A DNA stretch of 64,000 nt from Saxidomus purpurata (Eukaryota > Mollusca > Bivalvia > Venerida > Veneridae): the NCBI GenBank assembly GCA_022818135.1, contig JAFMSR010000019.1:35898375-35962374 (forward strand). Direction: 5' to 3'. Under the pieces are notes generated by a model. That model was not told the DNA's origin, did not search any database, and was given only the letters and a program-made list of their open reading frames with translations. Positions within the stretch are counted from its first letter, which is position 1. Each line of letters begins with the position of its first letter. This document shows positions 11,350 through 23,067 of this stretch, piece by piece. Made by a program: the position numbers and the translations under genes.

Positions 11350-12626
11350 GATGTTTCCTTCAGCTTTTGGATCTGAATGTTCCCTCAGTCCAGAAATAGA
11401 CGGGTTATCTTTTTTCTTGTGTTTAATGCAGCTCCAGAAACGTTTGGAAGTACTCTGGAGTAATCCAACGTGCAGAGTCTTTTGATCTTGCCATTGTGTG
11501 TGGAATGTGATGGTTACTGCTAGACTTTAGGCTGTTTTTGAAGGTGTTCCATCACATCAATATTTTCATTATTGTAAGGCCGCATGTCATTAGTTCCACC
11601 AGAACAAAGTCGTGATCAGAGATTCCATGCATTACACAAGTACGGAGTACCTTACTTGGAAGGTTGGTGATGAAGAGATCAAGGATGTTGTTGTTTCGGG
11701 TGGGCTCCTCAACTAATTGTGTTCAACCATTGCCATCTAAAAATTTCCAAATTTATAATGAAGATGGGTGTGAGGCATTTGATTTCAACGTTTTGGATTT
11801 CCAGTCCCATCTTTAGTTGGAGTCACCGCCAATAATGATAGTAGCATCGATGATGGATGCTTCTCGATATACACATGTACTCAAATTCGTCAAACTGGGC
11901 AAGACTGTGTTCGTCGCTAGATTTTGGATTGTAAAATGAGCAGAAGTAGAGTTTTTTTAGAACCCGCCAGATTAATCTTAGCCCAGATTATCTCACAATC
12001 AGTCTGTAACTCTAGTACATCTGTACTAAGTAGAGTGTCTCTGATGGCTAAAGTATGCCGTCGCTAGTGCGTCCCGTACCTATATACGAATCCTTTAGCA
12101 ATAATTTGAAGTTGGAAGGAAATATCTGGTTATCAGTTATAGATGGGTCCATCCAGGTTAATGCTTCCATGATAAGATCAAGCTTGGTACATTCCATGGT
12201 GTTCTCAATTCTATCCTGCATTTTTTTAATTAACTAGCAGTTGATGTTGAGGATACAAATTGGTGGATGAGCTGTCGTCTTCGACTTCTTTGAATACGCC
12301 GTTTTACGATCAGGAGTGGAGTAATGCTTAGGTTTTATGTAACGGCTCGAGTCTGGGCTTGGCAGACTTGTAGAACTGATTGACAGTATACTAGGAGAGA
12401 TGGAGTGGAGATCAAAACAAATGGTGGAGTAATTTGGGTTATTACAAATAATGCAGTCCCACCTGATAGCACTTTCTTCATTCAGAATAATGTAGGTGCC
12501 TGTGTGAACGTCCAGACAGTTGGTGTGATACCACTGGTCACACGTGTCGCAAACTACCGCTCGTTAGTCCAATGTGACTTGTTTATCACAGGTGATGCAT
12601 GGGTAAATGATGCTGTCATTATGAGC

Positions 12627-12653
12627 CGGACCTGGGTTGAGCTTGATATCATT
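12627..12653 (-). other. 2A-like motif in LINE N-terminus
   Basis: The minus strand codes NDIKLNPGP. The viral and retroelement 2A consensus is D-(V/I)-E-x-N-P-G-P, where the ribosome skips the last G-P bond. Here lysine replaces glutamate. It is followed after a few residues by a PHD-like zinc finger (PCITCDK, then VVCDTCDQWYHTNC in the continuing minus-strand frame after a stop). 2A motifs at the N-terminus of CR1-like LINE proteins are known from echinoderms and molluscs. Confidence 0.55.
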
Positions 12654-12869
12654 TGAGTTAGCTAGAAGGAGAATTGTAATGTAGCTTAGAAGACCCCTTG
12701 GTTTATAGTATTTATCAATATGAGACCTGAAGATGGTTGCCAGAAGTTTCATGTAGTGGCAATAGTCAGTGCCAGCCCATTTGCAGACCAGTAATGGTGT
12801 GTTTATATTGATACCTGAATATCCTGTGGTAGGATGTTCTTCAATCATCAAATATAGAAGGAGCATCAT

Positions 12870-13583
12870 ATTATCATCAATATAATTTGTACAATTTTAA
12901 ACCTGTTGATGATACTTTCTTTTATCATTATGCTGGCATATATCACAGGATTGCCAATATTTTCTTACTTCTGACAACACACCTGGCCAATAAAATTTAC
13001 CCAAAATTATATCACTTGTTCTTACACCCAAATGACCTCACAGTAAAGAATCATGTGCGAGCTTCAAAACAGTTTCCCTAAGGCCTTTAGGTACTTTTAA
13101 CTGTTTATCTAAACAAAAATGTCACCGAGTAGTGGAAAAAATATTTAACAAGAGGCGACACACTAAGTACTCGACATTAATGATCTGAAGGACTGAAGAA
13201 GTATCCAATTTATCACATTGACATTAAACTTACTTATCCACCACGTTCTACTCTAAAAACAGAAACTTCCATATGGTCTTTTTATTTTTTGGCAGAAAAT
13301 GATCCTTTCCAAATTAGAAGTTTCAAATACAGTATTTACAAAGACCATTAACTGGAACACAAATAAAAAAACTAATGAATGGAATAACTTGATATTTCAT
13401 CAAAGATAGAAATCATTGACATAATTATATAAAATCATATAATAAGTATACAAATGTACGTCTAGTTTGTTATATATTGTCTCACATTGTTCATGTTTCT
13501 TTGCTTCTATAATTAATTTCTGGGGACCTATCGTTTAATAGTGGAACTTCATACACCAGAGGATAAGTAATTGATTCAATCCC
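12870..13583. other. Intergenic, no gene seen
   Basis: AT-rich, only short frames, nothing recognised. Confidence 0.4.
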
Positions 13584-13595
13584 CATGGCTATGGC

Positions 13596-13881
13596 AGTCA
13601 GCCTGGTTAGCTCAATCGGTAGAGAACGATACTTGTAATCTCGAAGTAGTGGGCTCGATTCCCGGGGCTGACCAACTATTATTACTAACAGTCTTTCGGA
13701 TGAGACTTAAACCGAGGTCCCATGTATGGGTGCTATACACCTGGCATGTTAAAGCGGTGTCTCTGGAATTGGGACGATTTCTGTATCTTGCACTATCCTC
13801 CGAAACCTAAAATAACTAACCTCTTCTGGGAGCATTGGTCATGAGGGAAACCGGTACCAACGTTAAAATCCTAATATAAGA
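13596..13881 (+). mobile_element. tRNA-derived SINE with 12-bp target duplication
   Basis: The tRNA-like head (13597-13672) has complementary ends GTCAGCC/GGCTGAC, an A box (GGTTAGCTCAATCGG), a 7-base loop CTTGTAA that would place UGU at the anticodon, and a B box (GGGCTCGATTCCC). A conserved central block (GGATGAGACTTAAACCGAGG, from about 13698) follows, then a 3' region ending near 13881. The 12-bp sequence CATGGCTATGGC flanks it on both sides (13584-13595 and 13882-13893), a target-site duplication. The central block resembles the shared domain of metazoan SINE superfamilies. Confidence 0.85.
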
Positions 13882-13924
13882 CATGGCTATGGCGGTGTCG
13901 TCCTTGGGCAACACATGCTAATCT

Positions 13925-13965
13925 CACACACACGCACGCACTCACGCACGCACACACACACACAA
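13925..13965 (+). repeat. (AC)n-like microsatellite
   Basis: An ACAC/ACGC-rich run just after the SINE target duplication. Confidence 0.7.
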
Positions 13966-14260
13966 TGTTTCGCAATCAAAATAAACGAGTTTGTGAAATA
14001 TAAAAAGTCGCTGATTTGGAAATTTCTTAACAATCCTGAAATAACTACCTTCTTGCTTAAGGGGGTATGCTGGCTTTTGTGCGCATGCGCCAAATGCCTG
14101 AAATCATTTATAGTCGTAATCAGTTAGCATTCGTTAAAACATAAAAACAAAAACTGTCTCGTTCACTTACATCGTATGAAAACAGATATTTAAAATAATT
14201 TTGACAGTATTCATGAAATAAAAGTGCCGTGGAATGCGAAAATCCTGTCTATTGAAATAA

Positions 14261-14288
14261 TGACGTAACATCACAATCACGCTATAAA
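14261..14288 (+). promoter_or_regulatory. Candidate promoter: CRE-like site and TATA box
   Basis: TGACGTAA (14261-14268, half CRE/ATF-like) lies just upstream of TATAAA (14283-14288). The first good coding exon candidate starts about 95 bases downstream at 14383, a fitting distance for a short leader. Sequence pattern only. Confidence 0.3.
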
Positions 14289-14382
14289 GTGCGCGGATAA
14301 TTGCGCGCAACTGCCATCAAGTTTTCACGTTATCTATCTTATCTGATTTCATGAAAATTATGGGAAGTATTTCTATGATGTC

Positions 14383-14427
14383 ATGACAAGTTCATCTGAT
14401 CCCATCCAGTTATTGAATGATAAGAGG
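14383..14427 (+). CDS. Candidate first coding exon of a host gene
   Basis: ATG followed by 15 codons (MTSSSDPIQLLNDKR) ends exactly at a strong splice donor, AGG|GTAAGT. A TATA box lies about 95 bases upstream. The exon ends in phase 0. Two downstream candidate exons start in phase 0 after good acceptors: 15986-16090 and 25921-26094, so either could complete a short protein. No homology is recognised. The large P-type transposon begins 12 bp after the second of these, so the gene may have been altered by that insertion. Confidence 0.3.
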
Positions 14428-15190
14428 GTAAGTACGGAATTTAGACAATTGCCTTAGAAAAAAATCAATTGGAATTATTCCCCTTTGTAAAACACGAAAA
14501 CCATGTTTCTGGATAAAAAGTTTAGCGTAAATTTGTATTTACTTTGAAGCTGTAACGTCAAGATGTTCATAACTAACAACTTCTGGATATAGAATTTCAG
14601 ATTAAGTTGTAAATCTATAGTTTTAAAAGTGCGCTGGCCTTTCATTGTAGTGTTTTAATCCGGAAGTAATTTTAATTTGTGAAGCAACCGCTTGTTTACT
14701 AGATACTGGTGGAAATTTCAAAATGATGAAGTGTAGATTTAATTCAGAGACTGATTCTTTATTGCACTATGTTTGTACACATGAAAAGTCCTTTGTCCAC
14801 AGAAATATTTGAAATCAGAACCAGTACTTTGCTTAGCTGACATCAAATCTTCGCCACAAATTACTCACAAAAGCTAGCTGGTAAGCATGAAAGAAATATT
14901 GCAGTATCATAACCATATTACACACACACACCGCATGCCTCTTTTATAGACCTTTTCAAGAACTGTAGGAGTATATCCGACTGTGGTCGTATAACATACA
15001 TTGGTTATTTACTTACATGTTTTTAGTACTATTTGCAAGAGAACAAATTTATTTGTCCCATGAAGGATTCAAACTAAACGGACACTTTACCAGTTCACGA
15101 CTAACAACGGGACATATTAATTATATTTGTTTCATACCGCAAATATCTCTTTTGGAATGATTGTTGATAATTTAAAATTTGTTATTTCAG

Positions 15191-15264
15191 AAAGGACCAT
15201 TTCCACTCCTGGGGAATCTCTACAACGGAATATCATGTGTTTGGGATCTTTTGTGAAGATTCAG
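15191..15264 (+). other. Candidate internal exon, uncertain
   Basis: A 74-base segment bounded by an acceptor (TTGTTATTTCAG) and a donor (CAG|GTAGGG). Spliced to 14427 it would read KGPFPLLGNLYNGISCVWDLL and then a stop, so it may be a terminal or alternative coding exon or part of a non-coding transcript. Confidence 0.2.
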
Positions 15265-15985
15265 GTAGGGTTATAATAAAAATGTCAATGTCTGTCAGTA
15301 CCACTTAAGAACAGTGACATATATCATCGCATATATCATTGCATTGTAAATTACAACTATTTAAAAAACAACATTGAGCTGTCAAATATCTAATTCTTAC
15401 AAATGAAAGCAGATATACAGTTTAACCGACCCAGGCAGTCACTTGCACTCTGCAGCTATTTTCCTTTAAGTTAAAGTTAAAAGCCAACTCTGAACTCTGC
15501 AGTCAAAAGTTCTTATACAATGATGCAAAAGTAATAGTCAACGTGGCACATGTATTCTGGACCATGTGGTCACTAAAATCTACTCCAAAATACAAATTAT
15601 GACCCTATATATGGAGCAGTTCTTACCAATATCAATGTGTTTAGCAGCCTTCAAGGTACTTCATCCCTTTCTTTACACATTATGAAAAAAAATGTGTTTC
15701 TTTAGGCAAAATTTTTTATAACCTTCACTTTATTATCCTTGCTAGCACTTCATAAAAGTTTCAACCAGAATTATTATATAATGTATGATATCATATAAGA
15801 CCCATTTTCATTCAATAAGTTAAGTATTATATCTTATTCATATGTATTATTATTATTATAATATTACATTTATCTATACAAAAATGACACAATTTTCAAA
15901 AGACACTTTCCTAGGCAATGAATTTTTTTTCTCATTAATTCAACTGTCTTTATTAAATATATTAATCAATATTTATATTTTTCAG

Positions 15986-16090
15986 GAAAACATGTGTTTT
16001 TACCTGACAGATTTGGGCAATTCCCCTGGTGACAATGGAGGTACTAGTTACATCCATTATAACATGATAAAGTATGATCTTGGGGAATAG
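15986..16090 (+). CDS. Candidate terminal exon
   Basis: Follows a polypyrimidine acceptor (TATTTTTCAG) and stays open for 34 codons (ENMCFYLTDLGN, PGDNGGTSYIHYNM) to a TAG at 16088-16090. It joins in frame with the candidate first exon at 14383-14427. No family is recognised. Confidence 0.25.
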   Translation, partial: ENMCFYLTDLGNSPGDNGGTSYIHYNMIKYDLGE

Positions 16091-16217
16091 TCTGTTACTT
16101 CCAGTTATGACTGCTGACTGGGACAGAACAAAAAAAACCCCAGTCCTCTGGAATGCAGTATGTTGGATTATTTAAGGTATGTACCTGCACATGAAAACTA
16201 AGTAGCATCAAGTACAT

Positions 16218-16740
16218 TGGCGCTCACGTTTTTGTTCCGTTTACCTCATGGTTGTTACCGCGTTGAAAACGCCGAGTAAACGCGGTCAATATCAGGCGTT
16301 TACCGCGTTTTACTATGGTTTTACGGCTCATTTCCAAATATGGAAAGAACAGCCGGTAAAAAAAGATTAAAAAAACGGGTCACTCCAAATATGGAAGCAG
16401 TACCCCGGTAAAGAGGCGTGTCCAAACAAGCAGCCAATCAGAAGATTCCCAGCCCGTTTTCTTTCACGGCTGTTGTCGTTTCACTAATCAATGAACCATA
16501 TCTTTGTCAGAATAACATTGAAATGTACTTTAAGTGCCGATGTTATTGTGACCTGCTTTAATAATAATAATAAATATAAATAATAAATTAATAATCTACA
16601 GTAGAACAGGAATTCATACGTTGCGTAGACCGTTCCTGATCAATTACTGCAGAGAAACAATTTAGAGACAATGTTTAAACTACCGGACAATGATTAATAT
16701 ATCAGTATCCCGGCCCCGGATATTTCAGTTTTGATAATGT
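16218..16740 (+). repeat. Dispersed repeat, copy 1 (second copy at 63481)
   Basis: Starts TGGCGCTCACGTTTTTGTTC and matches the right-edge copy at 63481-64000 over about 520 bases with small indels. It contains two internal near-repeats of CCAAATATGGAA followed by CGGTAAA, and several TTTACCGCG/CGCGGTAAA inverted units. No coding potential is seen, so it could be a MITE or a fragment of a larger element. Confidence 0.75.
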
Positions 16741-17229
16741 GACACTATGTCCCGTTCAAGTTTTTGTTTATTGCAGTCCAGTACATTATTTCTTTTACAA
16801 GAATATGTATTCGCAAGATGGGTTGTAGATTATAACAACAAATTCAGTGAGTAATTCGTTGCGGTATTTTGCCGGACCTCGACATGAACAACAACAAGAA
16901 GGTTGTGTTAGACAAATATCTTAACAAAGTATTTACTGGTAAGCAAGGAAAAGCTGGTGAATTTTGCATGCTTTTTTGTTTAATTTAGAAATAGATGAGA
17001 CAGAATACGAACGGTGACTATTTTGCAAATCTTGTCCATATGGACTCCGTTTGTGCACAGAGGGTCGAACCATACCCCACCCATCTATATAGGTAATAGA
17101 AGGTGGGTGGCTATGGTTCGACTACCTGTGCGTCTGTGGAGATAATTTTTGAGTATGTATCGGTTTAGCAGGACCATAAAAGGGATGCCTAGAGTGGCGG
17201 CGGAACCTATGCTCGAGGTATTTTGAATG

Positions 17230-17938
17230 TACAGTTAAACTTCGTTCGCTTGAAGTTCATTCGCTCGAACACTACCGATCGCTCGAACCCGACCGGCGGT
17301 CTCGGCAAAAGCTCTATATAAATCATATTGTTCCACCACCGAAACCTCCATCACCGATCTCTTGATCTCTCGAACCTGTACTGCGGACCCTTCAGATCTA
17401 TTACATTGTAAAGTACATCCTTTGGCTCGAACAATAAAAGGTGATAATCTCAATTATCGAGCAAACAATGCATTGATGATCAGCTGTCAGACACAAGCGC
17501 TGGCGTGTGTTATTCACACCTAGTTAAATTTGCAATTAAAGGTTATGATGTACAAACAGACTGAAAGTTGCTCACGATGTTTAAATAGCAATATATATAT
17601 ATAAGTAGCAGATTGGCTTTAATTTAAAGTGTTTTTTTTTCAGAAAATTGAATAAATTATTTAATGAATGACAAACATTTCATACTTTTACATTACAACA
17701 CTTAGAATAAATTGTTAGTTTTAATTTGTCTTTTAATCAAGGGTAAGCTACAAGTTTATAATATACATGCACATTTACATGTGTGTACCATTGTACGCGC
17801 AATAAATCCCGATGTGTTTTCGATAAAAGATGTATGACGACCCCTATGACTGACAAACCTCGATCGCTCGAACTACCGATCGCTCTAACCGAAATCGCCG
17901 GACCCTTCGACTTCGAGCGGACGAAGTTTAACTGTGTA
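17230..17938. mobile_element. Non-autonomous Tigger/pogo-like element
   Basis: The left end reads TA|CAGTTAAACTTCGTTCGCT. The right end, reverse complemented, reads TA|CACAGTTAAACTTCGTCCGC. Both arms continue with CTCGAA and ACCGATCGCTC motifs. CAGTTAAAC..CG ends and TA target duplications are typical of the Tc1/mariner Tigger/pogo group. No transposase frame is present. The two-base difference at the right tip may be decay. Confidence 0.6.
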
Positions 17939-18689
17939 TCGGCTGTTCAGAAAGCAGGAAATCCTAACCATTTTGATTTGCCTCAGCAAAAACACAATGT
18001 TATCCCTGCTAAGTTGAAACAAGATGTTGATGTGCGTCGTCCGGTGACTATGTCGTTCTGGGAGCTATTGACACGACACATGTCAAAACTTGAAATTTAA
18101 CCATGAAGGGAACCAATGTTGGTGGTATGTGATATTTGACTATCAACAGGTGGGAAACAGTTTTTAGAGCCTAAATATTAACTAAAAAGAAATGACAGTT
18201 TCCATAGAATATATATTTTTATACAAAAAAGAATAAGTTTTATCAAAAATGCTAACTTTAACTGGTTGATTTTGATGTCTATATTTAAGAATTTTTCTAG
18301 CGAAATGGATCCAGAACAAATGTATCTGCTGCTGTGGGGTCACAGAGCTGCATGCGCGGCTATCACTACGTTTGCTGTAAAAGCATTTCATCGACTTTCA
18401 ATGCTGAATATACCTTGAAAATTATTTCTTCATTTTTTTTTTTGTAAATAACATTTTTTTGGAGATACCACCAGCATAAGGATACCGCCAGCAAAGGTTC
18501 CACCACTCTAGACATAGAGTACACAAAAAATGGTCACTACAGCCGGAAATGTAGATGTCTTGCATTTATTACTGATGTTAAGCTCATGTTATGTTTACAA
18601 AATATTTGGAAAGCATTGAAAATAATAATTTCTACTACACTGGTTGGAGACCACCAAACACTGACGACAATCAAACCGGACACTTGCGA

Positions 18690-19500
18690 AAATGCGTGAT
18701 TTATTGTTCTAATATGCCTACTGTATGGTTTATTTCTATAAGTCAATTCGAGTGCTTTATGTAGGCAGAGTTTCGGACATGAAAGTAGCTCCTTCCGACT
18801 TTTTTAATTTACTCCTATGCACTAAATTAAATCAAATATATAGAAAAAGAAATAATATTGTATAAGTACATCAGTCACATGAAAAAGTTTTGTTTAAGAG
18901 CCTAAATATCATTTTTGATTACGTCAAGTAGCCCTTAGAGTACCGTCCCATTGCTTTCCTTTCAAAAAGTCAAGAAATTCGGCATTCACAGTCAGTCATG
19001 CATTGTGTTGATTCCGGGAGACAAAACAAAGAATGAAAACGTTTATGTCATCACACTGACGTCATTACTCCACATTAAAACGTTCAAAAGTTTAAATTAC
19101 ATTCTAATATGCCTACGGTATATTTCTATAGTCAATTCGAGTGCATTAATATGATTAAAGCACTCGGAAAAGTAGGCGGAGTTTCGGACATGGAAATAGC
19201 TCCTTCAGACTTTTCTAATTTACTCCCGCTCAAAAATAAAATATAGAAATGGAAATAATATCAGTATAAATACATCAGTCGCATGAAAAAGATTTGTTTA
19301 AGAACCTCAATATTATTTTTGATTACGTCAAGTAAGCCTTAGAATACCCTTACCTTGCTTTCCTTAAAAAGGCCAAGAACTCAGGATTAACAATCATACA
19401 TTGTTTAGATTCCGGGAGACAAAACTATGAATGCAAATGTTTACGTCATCACACTGACGTCATTACTCCACGTTAAAACGTTGTACAGTTCAAATTAACG
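18690..19500 (+). repeat. Diverged tandem repeat, ~380-400 bp unit
   Basis: Two partial units share GTCAATTCGAGTGC(A/T)TTA, then GGCGGAGTTTCGGACATG, GTAGCTCCTTC.GACTTTT, TTTTTGATTACGTCAAGTA and TCACACTGACGTCATTACTC. Each unit carries a TGACGTCA site (CRE core) at about 19057 and 19455. No coding frame is supported. Confidence 0.65.
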
Positions 19501-19519
19501 GTACGCATTTAAATCGATT

Positions 19520-20340
19520 GGCTGCTTTGTTAGGTTCTGAATCTGACGTCTTCTGCATAATGTCAGTCAGGTATTTCTTTTTATATTTTATGTATTAGAT
19601 GATTGAAATAAAATAAGTTTGTATAATATAGTTATGTTTGATATCTTGAATGGTTGCCCGAATAGGGGAGTGAATTCCAACAGCTACTATTTATGCTGTT
19701 TTACACATTACCGCCGAACTGAAAAAAGGTCCGTAGTAGTTACGATAGTTTTTAAAAATTCGGCTTCTTAGAATCGAAATAATCTATGTCTTGGAGTGCT
19801 TTATCGAAATTGAAGCATTTCCCGTCGGTAATGTGCCTGCGTAATAATTCACTCGGGCTTCGCCCTCGTGAATTATTCCGCCAGGCGCATCACCTCCGGG
19901 GAATGCTTCAATTTCGATAAAGCACTCCTAGCCATAGATTATTTCTTAAGTATGCATTTAATTGATTGTCTCCTTTGTTCGGTTCTGAATCTTACATCTT
20001 CTGCATAATGTCACAGTTAGTTATTTTTTATATTTCATGTATTAGATGATTAAAACTAAAATAAGTTTGTATAATATAGTTTATGTGTGTTATCTTGAAT
20101 GGTTGCCTGTATAGATGAGTGAATTCCAACAGCCACTATGTATGCAATTTTACACATTACTGCTGAACTGAAAAAAGGTCCGTAGTAGTTACAATCATTT
20201 TAAAACATTTCGGCTTATAAGATAATAAGAATCAAAATAATTTATGGCTTTGTCCTAGTGAATTATTCCGCCAGGCACATCGCCACGGGGGGAATGCTTC
20301 AATTCTTATAAAGCACTCAAAGTCATAGTTTATTTCCTAA
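19520..20340 (+). repeat. Tandem pair of ~410-bp units, one with a palindrome
   Basis: The block 19520-19935 is repeated in diverged form at about 19950-20340 (shared: GTTCTGAATCT, TAGATGATT, AAAAAAGGTCCGTAGTAGTTAC). The first unit holds a complete palindrome (19781-19940). In the second unit the left arm has been lost and only the right arm is left. Confidence 0.7.
19781..19940. repeat. 160-bp palindrome (foldback repeat)
   Basis: AATCTATG at the left edge pairs with CATAGATT at the right. AGTGCTTTATCGAAATTGAAGC pairs with GCTTCAATTTCGATAAAGCACT (each arm about 22 bases here). The centre is CACTCGGGCTTCGCCCTCGTG near 19850-19870, a GC-rich hairpin tip. It could extrude as a cruciform. Confidence 0.85.
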
Positions 20341-22730
20341 ATAATATTTACAGTCATATATTGTTGATCAAACAGACACTTGATTTCAATCATCAAAGTG
20401 CAAAAACGACAGTATAATGTAAGTATTAATAATTTGATCAAGAAATCTCACTATTTTTTTAGTCACTGAAAGCATGTTCACATTGTCGAAAGGAAATTGA
20501 AAATGACATACTGTGCATGCGCAATATTTCTGTGAGGCCCGGAAGTTTAACTTTTTTTTCATGAAATTTCATTTATGTGTCAAATGATTAAAACATTTTA
20601 CACAATTCAAAAGCTATAACAGAGCGTGAAACATTGATAAAACATTGAGGCATAATGATATAAACATGATAAATTTACAAATTTTCTTGTTGTCTTTTCG
20701 GGTAAGGGATATAACCTACATATCCATATCTTATGATCAGACCGTCAGATATATGGTAAAATGTCAGGTTTTAATAGACTTTTAGTTCATAAACAATTGT
20801 ATCCCTGTACAGTACTCATGGTACTGCCACTACTGGTACTGTGGTTTGTTGTTCTAACGTGGTGCGTAGTCCTTAAGTTTTGCATGTACGATTTCCCGTA
20901 ATTTTCATAAAAATAATTCTGAGCTCGCACATCTGGGTACTGATAATTTTTGCAGTTTTACCTATTCTCGGCTTTGCCGTGATGTCATACTTTTGAATAC
21001 ATAGAACTATTATAAAAACAATCTACTACTATAAAAACAATCTAGTTTCAAGGTAAACGAAGATTGTCAACTTCTTGGTTATTATAATTATTCAAAGTTA
21101 TAGATGCATAGAGACCAGCGATGACAGCCGAGGAGTCACCTTACCTGATTAATTGTGGCAAAATGAGGCAGTTTTTTGCCATAGGTTCTTTTTTGAAATT
21201 GTATTTATTTATCATTTTGCGTTCATTGAACACATAATCTTTGTTTCGAGAATTTAATCTGCTAGATGTAAGGAGTGCCCCTTTAAGCGACATAAGTACT
21301 TACATGACAAAAAAGCCTATAAAAAATTGACCGTCACTGCCAGGCATTTCTTTCTGGGGGCTCAAACTGGCGTGTTGGTTACTGAGGAAGAGAAACAGCT
21401 GTACATTGCAGTATTTAACATTTATGTGCAACAAATGCAAATTTAAAGTATTTTTGTTGGTATATACCGACAATGAAATAACCATGTATTTTTGACACAG
21501 GGACTTTAGGGTTAATAAAACATGTAAAAGTTACTTCTCTGTTTACCAACAAGCGTCTTTTTCTAAGAAGCAATTTAAATCAAATTTTCATCATATAATT
21601 TTTTTAATATGAAAGCAGATAACTTTACTGTAGCAAGTTTCTCTATTCCGATTCTGGATAAACAATGAAATAGCTGTACATGAGTGAAAAGTTTCTGATA
21701 GATTTTCACTTGCAATTTCAATTGCTCCCACATGTTAGAATGAAAAGGTCTGGTTCTCTAACCTGCCCCTCCCCGCCCACTTTGCCAGTGCATACATACT
21801 GTCACTTTTGGTATAGTGGCATCTGCCTTGGGAGTAGGGTGAGGGTCAAAGTTTTGAATCCCAGCAGTGGTTAGATCTGATTGGCCGGTTGATGAACCGA
21901 CAGCTAGTTATATAATGGTTAAGGTATGCATAATCCTGACTGACCAGTGTCTGGTGTTAAAGTATAGAGTTCGGCAAGTACATGTTCTTTAAGAAGGTGT
22001 TACATAAGTCAGAAATGGTTGGTCCTTTAAGTAGGAGCGATGCTATACTGAAATTTGTTTTCGAAACGATGGAAGGAAGCCAATTGTAGAAGGATTGCAT
22101 GGCGTCATGTACATGTTATCCCTCTCTCCCTGACCGGCCAGACAGGAACTTTTTGGGGTGACTCTTCCTTTCAATGTAAAATAACATTAATCAACACCAT
22201 TCTTAAAGAGCATTCACAGAAATCAGTGTTACATATTTTTCTTAAAACTGTTTATTAAATTTTGTATATTCTGGTTTTTATGATATTTTATTAAGAAATG
22301 ATATTTGATTTATAGTAAAATTTGTATGTAAGACTGTGGATATAGCGAAATCAGGATATAAGGAATATATTTTCTCTGCCCGAGATTCTTTCTTTATTTT
22401 ACTTTTCTTATGAAAATGTTATATGGATATAACAAACTCCGGATAATGATATGGTACCAATGAGTTTGTTATAAACAAAGTTACCAGTGTATGTCCTTTA
22501 CTTTTCTATTGATTTGGTGTCCAGTGCCAGTGGTATTAGGATAATGTACCAATAATATACTTGATATTTTCTGAAACAGTCTTTATTTAAGTGATGGTCT
22601 TATTGCATATTGCTTTAGGTTTCCTTAACTTTGTGTGTTTTCCGCAGCTTTTAAACCCCTAAATTCAATATACATGCAGTCACCCTGTACATTTTGGACT
22701 TGATGGTATGTTGATTATTAAACAAACAAA
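20341..22730. other. Intergenic, no gene seen
   Basis: Only short frames on both strands without motifs. AT-rich, no clear element boundaries. Confidence 0.4.
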
Positions 22731-22835
22731 GAAAAATAATATCAAACAGGGAATGCCACGTACCAAAAACGCAGCCTCCCCAAAACGAGTCCCACAGCAC
22801 CCAGAAGTGCACACCACCAACACACACACACACAC

Positions 22836-22866
<31 letters not shown>

Positions 22867-23067
22867 ACACACACACACACACACAATCATGTACACACAC
22901 AAACATACACTACCAACACACACAAGCATACAAAGCAAACACACGAGGACAAAACGAACAATTAACGGAACACAGTGGGGCACCGCCTTGGAACGGTCAG
23001 TGGCAAAAACACCACTGGGGAGCTTAAACCGGTTTATGGTGCGCACCCAACCTCACTCTTACCCCCA
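22731..23067 (+). mobile_element. 5'-truncated LINE tail (family of 10.1-12.9 kb LINE)
   Basis: This plus-strand copy matches the last coding residues and 3' UTR of the LINE at 10136-12869, including GGAATGCCACGTACCAAAAA, a longer (AC)n tract (22821-22887), CACAGTGGGGCACCGCCTTG and the ending CTCACTCTTACCCCC. The copy starts at the A-rich AAAAATAATATCAAACAGGG, close to where the 59-kb copy starts. Confidence 0.85.

Larger units (their letters stand above)
10136..12869 (-). mobile_element. Dead LINE with PHD, endonuclease and RT remnants
   Basis: Read on the minus strand, in order: an N-terminal region with a 2A-like motif and a PHD-type zinc finger (12869-about 12440), endonuclease-like fragments (about 12250-11700), the region before RT (11349-11155, LNPYKSPGPDGI), RT fingers and palm (11072-10674), the C-terminal end (10699-10369, IKDWNSLPPGY) and a 3' UTR with an internal (GT)n tract, ending near 10136. 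Many stops and frame changes show that it is dead, and the RT catalytic box appears deleted. 5'-truncated copies of its tail lie at 22731-23067 and 59166-59257. Confidence 0.8.

Noticed and set aside
13597..13672. Functional tRNA-Thr (UGU)
   Set aside because: The anticodon stem has a mismatch, and the sequence runs straight into a SINE body with a target duplication around the whole.
17235..17453. 72-codon minus frame and the 105-codon plus frame at 17783-18100
   Set aside because: Both use TIR sequence of the Tigger/pogo-like element and have no transposase motif.
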